Source of the DNA: an uncultured Litoreibacter sp.
GTDB lineage: Bacteria > Pseudomonadota > Alphaproteobacteria > Rhodobacterales > Rhodobacteraceae
Length of the DNA stretch: 64,000 nucleotides
NCBI GenBank assembly: GCA_947494645.1
Contig: CANLVO010000001.1
Location: 372,001-436,000, forward strand
Direction: 5' to 3'
Under the pieces are notes generated by a model. That model was not told the DNA's origin and made no database searches. It saw only the letters and a program-made list of their open reading frames with translations. Below, in pieces: positions 7,772-15,606 of this stretch; the first letter of the stretch is position 1, and each line of letters starts with the position of its first letter. The translations under genes and the position numbers were made by a program.

Positions 7772-8077
7772 CTAAGGCCGCCGTTCGCTACCTCGGGGCA
7801 ACTCGGTAGGTCTGGCCTCAAAGCGGACTTTGCCACACCCAGCTTCCAACCTTTCTCGACCCATCAAGTGTCCCCCGCTGGCGTCCCGACCACATCTCCC
7901 CATTCCATCTCTTGCCAAATCCTTAACAATCCAGCCCGAGAGTTTTGTACAAAATGGGTTTCGGGGTCCAAAAATTGACCCCGTTTTGTACAAAACGACC
8001 AATTCCGTCGGAAAATGCCGTTTTGCGCCGGCCAACCAGTGTCACCCTTAGATCAGCGATTGACGAAGGGAAGACCC
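7772..8077. other. Intergenic region before the MttB-like gene
   Basis: About 306 bases without a convincing gene. The notable content is the double TTTTGTACAAAA dyad at 7942-7996. The leader of the next gene then follows, with GAAGGGA before its ATG at 8078. Short frames here have no coding character. Confidence 0.6.
7942..7996. repeat. Paired TTTTGTACAAAA dyad, copy A
   Basis: TTTTGTACAAAA occurs at 7943-7954 and again at 7984-7995, centre to centre 41 bases. The 29-base spacer is itself near-palindromic (TGGGTTTCGGGGTC ... GACCCCG). A second copy with the same spacing and spacer length lies at 17354-17407 before recJ. This copy ends 82 bases before the MttB-like gene start. It could be a tandem operator for a dimeric regulator, or a short dispersed palindromic element. 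Confidence 0.7.
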
Positions 8078-9634
8078 ATGGCAAAAGACGCCCCCCGCAG
8101 GACCCGCAGTGGCGGCCGCAAAGGCAATGCAAGGCGCACCACATCCTTGCTTCCCCCACAAATGCCATGGTCCCCCCCGGTCAACCGAGACCGCCCTACA
8201 GAGCCGCTGGACGGCGAGGGGGTTGAGGCCATTCACAAAGGTTGCATGCGCATTCTCAGCGAGATCGGGATCGAATTTCTGAACCCTGAAGCTTGCGAAA
8301 TCCTACGCAAGGCGGGCTGCAAGGTGGACGGCACCAACGTCAAGATGGACGAAGATTTCGTAATGGAAATGGTGGGTTACGCCCCGTCCGAGTTCACCAT
8401 CACCCCCCGAAACCCCGACCGCGCCATCACCTTTGGCGGCAAGAACCTGCTCTTTGGCAACGTGTCGTCACCCCCCAATTCATGGACGCTGGAACGCGGC
8501 AAAGAGTCTGGCAGCTTCGAGATGTACAAGGACTTCATCAAGCTCACCCAGTTCTTCAACTGCATCCATTTTGCAGGCGGCTACCCGGTCGAGCCCATCG
8601 ACATCCACGCAGGCGTCCGACACCTTGATTGCCTGTTTGAAAAACTCACCCTCACCGACAAGGTCGTCCACGCCTATTCACTGGGCCGTGGCCGCGTCGA
8701 AGACGTCATGGAAATGACCCGCATTGCTGCCGGCATTTCCCGCGAAGAGTTTGATTCTAAACCATATATGTACACCAACATCAATTCTGTCTCCCCTCTG
8801 AAACATGACTTCCCGATGCTGGAAGGCGCCATGATCCACGCCCGCCGCAACCAACCGGTGATCGTCACGCCCTTCACCCTCGCAGGCGCCATGGCCCCGG
8901 TCACAATGTCGGGCGCGGTGACGCTTTCTCTGGCCGAGGGGTTAGCCGCTATCGTGTTGTTACAATGCGTAAATCCCGGTGCGCCCTGCGCCATTGGCAC
9001 CTTCACATCCAACGTCGACATGAAGACCGGTGCACCCGCTTTCGGCACCCCTGAATACATGCGCGCCACCCAGATGACCGGTCAAATGGGCCGCTTCTAC
9101 GGCCTGCCCATCCGATCCTCCGGCGTCTGCGCGGCAAATGTTCCCGACGGACAGGCCATGTGGGAGACGTCAAACTCTCTCTGGGCCGCGGTCCAATCTG
9201 GCACCCATGTGGTCTATCACGCCGCTGGCTGGCTCGAAGGTGGGCTCATCGCGAGCCCAGAGAAATTCATCATGGATTGCGATGTTCTTCAACAAATTCA
9301 ACGGTATATGGAGCCTGCCACCTATGCCACAACCCCGGATGATATCGCGGTGGAGGCCATCAAGGAGGTCGGCCCCGACGGTCATTACTTCGGCTGCCAG
9401 CACACTCAAGACCGCTACGAAACCGCCTTCTACAGCCCGCTCATTTCCGACTGGTCCAACTATGAGGCATGGGACCTGAACGGCGCCACATGGACCGCAG
9501 AACGGGCCCACAAGATGTACAAAGGCATCATGGCAGAGTTCGAGGCACCCCCGATGGAGACAGCCATCCTCGAAGAACTGACAGATTTCGTCGCGCGCCG
9601 CAAAGCCGAGGGTGGCGTGGAAACCGATTTCTAA
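8078..9634 (+). CDS. MttB-family methyltransferase, non-pyrrolysine type
   Basis: With the start at 8078 (MAKDAPRRTRSGGRKGN, GAAGGGA upstream) it is 518 residues, the normal length for the trimethylamine methyltransferase (MttB) superfamily. There is no in-frame TAG, so it belongs to the non-pyrrolysine branch, whose characterised members demethylate quaternary amines such as glycine betaine to a corrinoid protein. Visible core stretches are GNVSSPPNSWTLERG and FGTPEYMRATQMTGQMGRFYGLP. No corrinoid protein or corrinoid methyltransferase lies next to it. Substrate unknown; quaternary amine is inference. Confidence 0.88.
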   Translation: MAKDAPRRTRSGGRKGNARRTTSLLPPQMPWSPPVNRDRPTEPLDGEGVEAIHKGCMRILSEIGIEFLNPEACEILRKAGCKVDGTNVKMDEDFVMEMVGYAPSEFTITPRNPDRAITFGGKNLLFGNVSSPPNSWTLERGKESGSFEMYKDFIKLTQFFNCIHFAGGYPVEPIDIHAGVRHLDCLFEKLTLTDKVVHAYSLGRGRVEDVMEMTRIAAGISREEFDSKPYMYTNINSVSPLKHDFPMLEGAMIHARRNQPVIVTPFTLAGAMAPVTMSGAVTLSLAEGLAAIVLLQCVNPGAPCAIGTFTSNVDMKTGAPAFGTPEYMRATQMTGQMGRFYGLPIRSSGVCAANVPDGQAMWETSNSLWAAVQSGTHVVYHAAGWLEGGLIASPEKFIMDCDVLQQIQRYMEPATYATTPDDIAVEAIKEVGPDGHYFGCQHTQDRYETAFYSPLISDWSNYEAWDLNGATWTAERAHKMYKGIMAEFEAPPMETAILEELTDFVARRKAEGGVETDF

Positions 9635-9666
9635 CTCAAGCCAGTTTCATATAAGCTGCGCGGTAG

Positions 9667-10299
9667 ATGCAGAAAACAGCTACATATCAGAGCTCTACGC
9701 CCTATGCGCTGGCGGATTGGCGGCGGCGGATCAATGACCTTTACGCTCAGATCCGCGCAATCCCGGACCCTGAAGAAGCCTGGCAGCTTTGGCGGTCAGA
9801 ACGCACCAACCTCTATCAAAACCATCCAATGTCACCTGTTCCCGACGACCGCCGCGAGACATTTGAGCGGATAAGAACCTTCGACTACGCCCCGCGTTAC
9901 CGGCTCCACGTCACTTTGGACGCGCTCGACGCCCCTGCTTTGCGCTTCCAGCTTGGCGCTGACGGCGACATGCAAGCGCGTCCGGTCGCGCTGACCAACG
10001 GGCTTGCGAAGGCTTTGGGGTCTGAGCTCACCGTCTATTGGATCACAGGCTATGGTGGTGGATTGTTCATTCCGTTCAAAGACTTAACGTCGGGCGATCA
10101 AACGTATGGTGGCGGGCGATATCTTGTCGATGCGATCAAAGGCTCCGACCTTGGTCTGACGGAGAGCGGCGACCTCATCCTTGACTTCAACTTCGCTTAT
10201 TCACCGTCCTGCGCTTGGAGCCCCGATTTCGTTTGTCCCCTTTCGCCTGCTGAGAATACGTTAGGCCACATGATTGAAGCCGGGGAGAAAACCCCTTGA
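9667..10299 (+). CDS. DUF1684 domain protein
   Basis: A 210-residue protein with the conserved DUF1684 features: an N-terminal WRSERTNLYQNHPMSP segment, FIPFKDLTSGDQTYGGGRY near residues 137-155, and the closing LDFNFAYSPSCAWSPDFVCPL with AENTLGHMIEAGEK. Function is unknown; proteins with this domain are widespread and soluble. It follows the MttB-like gene by 32 bases and precedes the DNA glycosylase by nine, so the three may be cotranscribed. Confidence 0.85.
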   Translation: MQKTATYQSSTPYALADWRRRINDLYAQIRAIPDPEEAWQLWRSERTNLYQNHPMSPVPDDRRETFERIRTFDYAPRYRLHVTLDALDAPALRFQLGADGDMQARPVALTNGLAKALGSELTVYWITGYGGGLFIPFKDLTSGDQTYGGGRYLVDAIKGSDLGLTESGDLILDFNFAYSPSCAWSPDFVCPLSPAENTLGHMIEAGEKTP

Positions 10300-10308
10300 G
10301 AGGCCCAT

Positions 10309-10977
10309 ATGCGCTCCTTTGACGAGATTTTTGAGATTTCCGCCAGCCGACATGGCGGCCGCGACGCATTAGAGCGTATGCTCACAAAACCCAAATCCGC
10401 CAATGACTTAGCGAAAATTCCAGATCACCGCTGGCTTTCCCAGATGACGCGCTCGGTCTTTCAGGCGGGGTTCAATTGGAAGGTGGTCGATGCGATGTGG
10501 CCAGGTTTTGAGGAGGCCTTCAAGGGCTTCGACATCGGCACTTGCGCTTTGATGGATGACGAATGGTTCGACCGGCTGGTCACCGACACCTCTATCGTGC
10601 GCTACCCCGCCAAAATCATGTCAGTGCGCGACAATGCTGCCTTCTTGAGCGGTCTCGCCCGCGAACACGGATCAGCTGCAAAGGTTTTGGCCGAATGGCC
10701 GTCGGAGGATTTCGCGGGGCTTCTGGCAATGCTCAAGAAAGACGGCAACCGTTTGGGCGGCTCCACCGGGCAATACTTCCTGCGCTTCATGGAGCGCGAC
10801 AGCTATATCCTGTCCCGCGACGTGGTGGGGCGCTTGGAGGCAGAGGGCGTGATCGACAAAGCCCCGACGTCAAAGAAAGCGATGACAGCGGTGCAAGACG
10901 CATTCAACACGTGGATGGACCAATCCGGCCGCTCCCTGACGGAGATCAGCCGCGTCTTGGCGATGAGCACGGGCTAA
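10309..10977 (+). CDS. DNA-3-methyladenine glycosylase I family protein
   Basis: A 222-residue protein of the TagI/HhH-GPD-like family that excises alkylated adenine in base-excision repair. It shows FQAGFNWKVVDAMWPGFEEAFKGFD near residues 50-73, and GGSTGQYFLRFMERDSYILSRDVV near residues 150-173. This is the longer Rhodobacterales-type member, about 30 residues longer than E. coli Tag. The classical Cys/His zinc ligands of Tag are not obvious, so substrate range may differ. Confidence 0.8.
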   Translation: MRSFDEIFEISASRHGGRDALERMLTKPKSANDLAKIPDHRWLSQMTRSVFQAGFNWKVVDAMWPGFEEAFKGFDIGTCALMDDEWFDRLVTDTSIVRYPAKIMSVRDNAAFLSGLAREHGSAAKVLAEWPSEDFAGLLAMLKKDGNRLGGSTGQYFLRFMERDSYILSRDVVGRLEAEGVIDKAPTSKKAMTAVQDAFNTWMDQSGRSLTEISRVLAMSTG

Positions 10978-10984
10978 GCCGAAG

Positions 10985-11578
10985 TTAACTGGGGCAGGGC
11001 GCCCCGGCGGCGGTCCATTTCAGCACGAAATCTGCCAACTCGGCAGCGGAGTAGGGCGCAGGCTCACGCCCCGGTCCCGGCTCCCACCCCCAAAGCACCA
11101 GCGGATCGCCTGCGACATGTTCTGCGACTTCCAGCAGCGTCTTGTCGCCATTGCGCTCAGGGTCTTGAATTTGCGCACAAATTTCGGCGCTGGTCTTGCC
11201 GTGCCATGCCATCTCGACCGGTGGCAGCAACCACACTTCAGCTCCCGGTGCGCCATGCAGTTGTGCAGAGTTCTCCGGCCCGTGGCAAGTGGAGCACGCC
11301 AGATATTCCGCCCCGATGCGGCTGTCTCCGGCGGAGATAAACATCCCATGCGGCCGCGCCTCGCCGCCATAATGCGGACCGGACCAGAGCGGGATATTGT
11401 CCTCGCCCACATGGCAATTGATGCAGCGGGGATGGGTGAACACCTCGTGGATATTCTCCCACATCTGTGCGCCTTCGGCGGCGCTGACAGAACCCTCGGG
11501 CAGCGGTTCAAGCGTGACATTGCTTTCAGCAAAGGCGGGCAGGGCAAAAAGCCCAACGGCAAAGATAATGCGTTTCAT
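10985..11578 (-). CDS. Periplasmic dihaem cytochrome c
   Basis: Signal peptide at residues 1-17 (MKRIIFAVGLFALPAFA), then two haem c attachment motifs, CINCH at 52-56 and CSTCH at 95-99; 197 residues. It follows the molybdo-subunit gene by eight bases on the same strand. It is therefore likely the physiological electron acceptor of the periplasmic iorAB-type hydroxylase, passing electrons to the respiratory chain. Function is assigned from motifs and context. Confidence 0.85.
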   Translation of the reverse strand: MKRIIFAVGLFALPAFAESNVTLEPLPEGSVSAAEGAQMWENIHEVFTHPRCINCHVGEDNIPLWSGPHYGGEARPHGMFISAGDSRIGAEYLACSTCHGPENSAQLHGAPGAEVWLLPPVEMAWHGKTSAEICAQIQDPERNGDKTLLEVAEHVAGDPLVLWGWEPGPGREPAPYSAAELADFVLKWTAAGAPCPS

Positions 11579-11586
11579 GGCGGACC

Positions 11587-13824
11587 TCAGACGAAATCGA
11601 TGTGCTTGTTGAACGGCATCTCGCGGATGCGCTGGCCGGTGGCCGCGAAGATCGCATTCGCCAAAGCGGGCGGGGCGGCAGGCACAGGCGGCTCGCCAAT
11701 GCCACGAATTTTCTCAGCGTTCTCAAGGCCTTTGACGATGATCTCCGGCGTCTGATACATCCGCATGCCCTCGGAAGCGTGGTAGTTGGTCTGCTCCGCC
11801 ATGCCGTCGGAATAGGTGATTTCCGAGTTGATCGCGTGGCCCAACGCCCAGACCACGCCGCCCTGCACGAGGTTTTCAAAATTCACAGGGTCAATCACGC
11901 GACCCACGTCTGCGGCCACGTAAACGCGGTCGATCTTGATGCCCGCGTCCGTGTTGGTGACCTCGATCACTTGCGCCACCGGCACGCCGAAGCTTTCGAC
12001 CAGCGCGACGCCACGCCCTTTGTTCGCGCCCATGGCGCTGCCCCAATTCGACATCTCGGCAACCGCCTCCAGCACCTTGCGGTGTACATCGTTGTTGCAA
12101 AGGCGCATGCGTTCCTCGATTTGGTCTGCCCCGGCGGCGTGGATCAGCTCGTCCAGAAAGCTTTCGGCAAAGAACCCGGCGGTGGAGGCTCCGACAGAGC
12201 GCCATGAACTTGTCGGTGCCAACTCCGGCACCGCATAGGCGCGCACCCGCAGGTTCGGGATGCCGTAAGCCATAGCCCAGGCTCCGGCGGCGATTTGGGT
12301 GTCTGGCCCGGGCACGGGCACACCCAAGCGCCCTGACATGGATCTGGTGGCGGAGACGGTTGCAATGTCCAGGCTCCAGCTGTCCACCTTGCCGTCTTTC
12401 ACGGTGCCTTTGGATCTGCTCATGCCGATCTGGCGGGGGTAATCCGTCGCGAAATCCTCCTCGCGAGACAGGGTCAGCTTCACAGGGGTTCCGCGCATTT
12501 GTACCGCGATCTCAGCGGCTTGGGTGATGTTGTCCCATTCCAGCCGGTGGCCGAAACTGCCCCCAGAATACTGGTTGTGATAGACCACGTCGTCGGGTTC
12601 GCAGCCCACAATCGCCGCCACTTTCTGCTGCAAGAAGCGGGGCAATTGGTGGCCGGTCCAAACCTCAGCGCCGTTTTCATCGGCCCGCACAATGGCGTTC
12701 AGCGGCTCCAACGGTTGGTGCGCGACGTAACCGGCGCTGTACTCGGAACTGATCACCTCGGCCCCGTCCATCGCGGCATCCACATCGCCATCGGCCCGCC
12801 ATTCCTTGTCAAGACGTTCCTCGGTGAAGCTGGCGGCGACCTCGGCCCAATGGGCGTCTTGCTCCGCCGGGTAGGGGGCGTCGGCCCAGTCAAATTCGAT
12901 CTGGTTCACCGCGTTCATCGCCCGCCATGTGCTGTTGGCCACGACGGCCACGCCACCGGTGATAGGCAGGATGGAGGACACGCCGGGCATGGTATCGGCC
13001 CCGTTCGCCTCATAGCCATTCATCGCGCCGCGGCGCGGGCTGACGCGGGTGGAGGCATGGACCATTCCGTCTATCTTCAGGTCGATCCCGTAGATTTGCG
13101 CACCGGTGGTCTTGGCCGGAATATCTTTGCGCGCCATGGGCTTGCCGATCAGCCGCCATGTGCTGGGGTCGCGCAAAGTGACGTCAGTTACCGGATCCAG
13201 CCCAGACGCGGCCTCTGCCAAATCGGTATAGGTCAGGGACGACCCGTCTGGCAGTTGCACCGCGCCATTTGCGGTCTTTAATTCACCGACCGCGACGCCC
13301 GATTGTTGCGACGCCGCCAGCTTCAGCGTCTCCCGCGCGACCGCACCGGCGGCACGTAGTTTTTCGTATTGATCGGGCACGGAGCTGGACCCGCCAGTCC
13401 CCATCAAGCCCATCAGTTTCGCCATGCCATCAACCGCGCCGCGCATGGTGCGTGCGCCGAAGCTATCGTCAAAGGAGGCGAACGGGACCGCTTCCGCCGA
13501 CAAGGCGGTGTTCCAGTAGGCGGGGTCTGGTGCGCCGAAATCTGTCTCGAACTGGCCGAACTCCACGTCCAGTTCTTCCGAGATCAAAGCGGCCTGCATA
13601 TGCACAACACCCTGGCCAATATCGGCGTGCGGGGTGATCAGGGTGATCGCCTCCGGCGTGATTTTGACGAAGGGGTTGAACGTGGCCTCCCCCTCGCCAA
13701 GACCCTCGGCCAGCGGGTTGTCATGCGGGGTTTTGACTTTGTAGACCCCGAAGGCCACGCCCCCGGCGACAGCGGCGGAGCCGATCAGGAAGGTGCGGCG
13801 GGCAATTGTTCTGGCGCGTCCCAT
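11587..13824 (-). CDS. iorB: Molybdopterin subunit of an isoquinoline 1-oxidoreductase-like enzyme
   Basis: The start at 13824 (MGRARTIARRTFLIG) is preceded by GGGAG and gives 745 residues. The N-terminus is a twin-arginine signal (ARRTFLIG, then a hydrophobic run to about residue 32), so the folded cofactor enzyme is exported. The body is the large-subunit fold of the xanthine dehydrogenase superfamily, with YSGGSFGHRLEWDN and ELAPTSSWRSVGASTAGFFAESFLDEL. It pairs with the small [2Fe-2S] subunit two bases upstream, the two-subunit IorAB layout. It hydroxylates N-heterocycles or aldehydes using water; the actual substrate is unknown. Confidence 0.9.
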   Translation of the reverse strand: MGRARTIARRTFLIGSAAVAGGVAFGVYKVKTPHDNPLAEGLGEGEATFNPFVKITPEAITLITPHADIGQGVVHMQAALISEELDVEFGQFETDFGAPDPAYWNTALSAEAVPFASFDDSFGARTMRGAVDGMAKLMGLMGTGGSSSVPDQYEKLRAAGAVARETLKLAASQQSGVAVGELKTANGAVQLPDGSSLTYTDLAEAASGLDPVTDVTLRDPSTWRLIGKPMARKDIPAKTTGAQIYGIDLKIDGMVHASTRVSPRRGAMNGYEANGADTMPGVSSILPITGGVAVVANSTWRAMNAVNQIEFDWADAPYPAEQDAHWAEVAASFTEERLDKEWRADGDVDAAMDGAEVISSEYSAGYVAHQPLEPLNAIVRADENGAEVWTGHQLPRFLQQKVAAIVGCEPDDVVYHNQYSGGSFGHRLEWDNITQAAEIAVQMRGTPVKLTLSREEDFATDYPRQIGMSRSKGTVKDGKVDSWSLDIATVSATRSMSGRLGVPVPGPDTQIAAGAWAMAYGIPNLRVRAYAVPELAPTSSWRSVGASTAGFFAESFLDELIHAAGADQIEERMRLCNNDVHRKVLEAVAEMSNWGSAMGANKGRGVALVESFGVPVAQVIEVTNTDAGIKIDRVYVAADVGRVIDPVNFENLVQGGVVWALGHAINSEITYSDGMAEQTNYHASEGMRMYQTPEIIVKGLENAEKIRGIGEPPVPAAPPALANAIFAATGQRIREMPFNKHIDFV

Positions 13825-13826
13825 GC

Positions 13827-14288
13827 TCAAGCTCCCTTGATCTTTGCGGCGGCGTCGTGGATCGCGGCGCGAATGCGCGGGTAGGTCCCGCAGCGGCAAA
13901 GGTTGCCCGACATCACCCGGTCAATGTCTTCATCCGTTGGGCTGTCGTTCAACTCCAACAGCGCGGTCGCCTGCATCACTTGACCCGATTGGCAATAGCC
14001 GCATTGCGCAACCTGATGGTCGACCCAAGCCTGTTGGACCAAGGACAGTTTGTCGGGGGAGCCGAAGCCTTCGATGGTGGTCACCTCCGCGCCTTCAAGG
14101 TCGCCGATTTGCACTTGGCAGGACCGCCGTGCCTCGCCATCGACATGCACCGTGCAGGCTCCGCACTGCGCGATGCCGCAGCCGTATTTGGTGCCCGTCA
14201 GCCCGATCTCATCGCGCAACACCCATAAAAGGGGCGTATCCGGCTCGATCTCTATGTCGTGGGGGGTGCCGTTGATGGTCAGCTGCAT
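13827..14288 (-). CDS. iorA: [2Fe-2S] subunit of an isoquinoline 1-oxidoreductase-like enzyme
   Basis: A 153-residue iron-sulfur subunit with both expected clusters: a plant-type ferredoxin set Cys37, Cys42, Cys45, Cys57, and a C-terminal four-helix set Cys96, Cys99, Cys131, Cys133 (CGYCQSG and CRCG). It has no signal of its own and is presumably exported with the Tat-tagged partner. First gene of the iorA-iorB-cytochrome operon, divergent from an araC-type gene 172 bases away. Confidence 0.93.
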   Translation of the reverse strand: MQLTINGTPHDIEIEPDTPLLWVLRDEIGLTGTKYGCGIAQCGACTVHVDGEARRSCQVQIGDLEGAEVTTIEGFGSPDKLSLVQQAWVDHQVAQCGYCQSGQVMQATALLELNDSPTDEDIDRVMSGNLCRCGTYPRIRAAIHDAAAKIKGA

Positions 14289-14460
14289 GGGGTTTGCTCC
14301 TACATGTCGCGATTGCGAAAAGAATAACGCGGGTCACTGTGCAAATGAACTATCACTTCGCGTCAAGCGTCTATCAAATCGCGCCAGGCCCTTTTCGGGA
14401 TGGCAAGACGCGTCTTATGACAGATGCTAGAACGTCTCCGCGGATCGGAAAGGGTCGGGC

Positions 14461-15444
14461 ATGCAAAGGTACCACGTTTCTAGCTCTGCGGATCAGCTTT
14501 GTGGCCTGCTGGGGTTGTCGAAAGAGAGCGTTCTGGCGCAAGCGGGCCTGCCTGCGGATCTTGGCGACGGGACGAAGGGGGTCACAGCGAGAGAGTATTT
14601 TGCCTTCTGGTCGGCAGCGAACAGAGCGGCAGGACGTGAAGATATTTCGCTGTTCCTAGGACAGATGACCTCCGCCGCGCCACATAACTCCGAAACCGCC
14701 GCTTTTGCGCTGAGCCCTGATGTGCGCACTGGCCTGCAACGTCTGGCTATTTTCAAGCCTTTGCTTTGTCCGGTGCGAGCAAGCTGTGAAGAGACGCCGA
14801 GAGGCCTCAGGATAAGCCTGCATTCCACGGACCCGTCGACACCGCTGCCCTTGGATTTCCAAGCGTTGCACCCAATTTTTATCACAGAACTGATCCGCGC
14901 CTGCACGGGCGTCCGGGTCGTGCCCTTGGAAGTGGGCTTTGACGGGCCAGAACTGGCTCAACCCGCAATAGCAGAGTATTTCGGTCAAGCCCCGAAACGC
15001 GCACCGTTCATCTCGTTGCTGATATCGCACAAGGACGCAGCGTTGCCTCTGACCTCTGGAAATGCTGAGAAATGGGGGTGGCTGGAGCCCGGCTTTCGGG
15101 CGCGATTGGAGGCGATGCAGGGCGGCCAAACTGCAGTCGAACGGGTCGCCGGTGTGGTGATCGAGATACTGCCTGCCGGATTGTCCGGGATCGATGTGGC
15201 TTGCGAACGGTTGCATATGAGCAAACGCAGCCTGCAAAGACTGTTGAAAGCCGAAGGCGCGAAGTATCAAGATATCCTGACCAAAACGCGACGCGATTTG
15301 GCCTTGGGGTACCTGAGGATGCCACAGCTGACAGTTGAGGAGATTTCCCACCTGCTGGCCTACCGTGAGACCAATTCATTTTACCGCGCGTTTCAGGGCT
15401 GGACAGGCATGACCCCGCAACAGGCACGTTTCGAACAAGTCTGA
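14461..15444 (+). CDS. AraC-family transcriptional regulator
   Basis: A 327-residue protein with an OruR-like N-terminal sensing domain (to about residue 220) and a C-terminal AraC double helix-turn-helix (about residues 228-325, ending in YRETNSFYRAFQGWTGMTPQQAR). It is divergent from the iorAB operon and is the obvious candidate activator for it, responding to the substrate or its precursor. The effector is unknown. Confidence 0.92.
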   Translation: MQRYHVSSSADQLCGLLGLSKESVLAQAGLPADLGDGTKGVTAREYFAFWSAANRAAGREDISLFLGQMTSAAPHNSETAAFALSPDVRTGLQRLAIFKPLLCPVRASCEETPRGLRISLHSTDPSTPLPLDFQALHPIFITELIRACTGVRVVPLEVGFDGPELAQPAIAEYFGQAPKRAPFISLLISHKDAALPLTSGNAEKWGWLEPGFRARLEAMQGGQTAVERVAGVVIEILPAGLSGIDVACERLHMSKRSLQRLLKAEGAKYQDILTKTRRDLALGYLRMPQLTVEEISHLLAYRETNSFYRAFQGWTGMTPQQARFEQV

Positions 15445-15459
15445 GGGGGAATAAACTGC

Positions 15460-15534
15460 TGGTACTCCCTAGGGGAATCGAACCCCTCTTTCCAGGTTGA
15501 AAACCTGGCGTCCTAACCGATAGACGAAGGGAGC
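15460..15534 (-). tRNA. tRNA-Glu (TTC anticodon)
   Basis: On the minus strand the sequence folds into a full cloverleaf: acceptor GCTCCCT with AGGGAGT, anticodon stem CCAGG/CCTGG enclosing TTTTCAA (anticodon TTC), and T-loop GTTCGATTC within a GGGG/CCCC-type stem. The 3' CCA is encoded (15460-15462). It lies downstream of recJ on the same strand, in the 162-base gap before the AraC gene. Confidence 0.96.
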
Positions 15535-15606
15535 ATCAGCAGTGAGAGGCTATTTAGGCGAGCAATCCCTGTCTGACAAGTCGAAAACCGCGCAATTTTC
15601 GAATTT

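Noticed and set aside
8078-9634. Possible pyrrolysine-containing MttB
   Set aside because: No in-frame TAG is present; the frame reads through at full family length without one.
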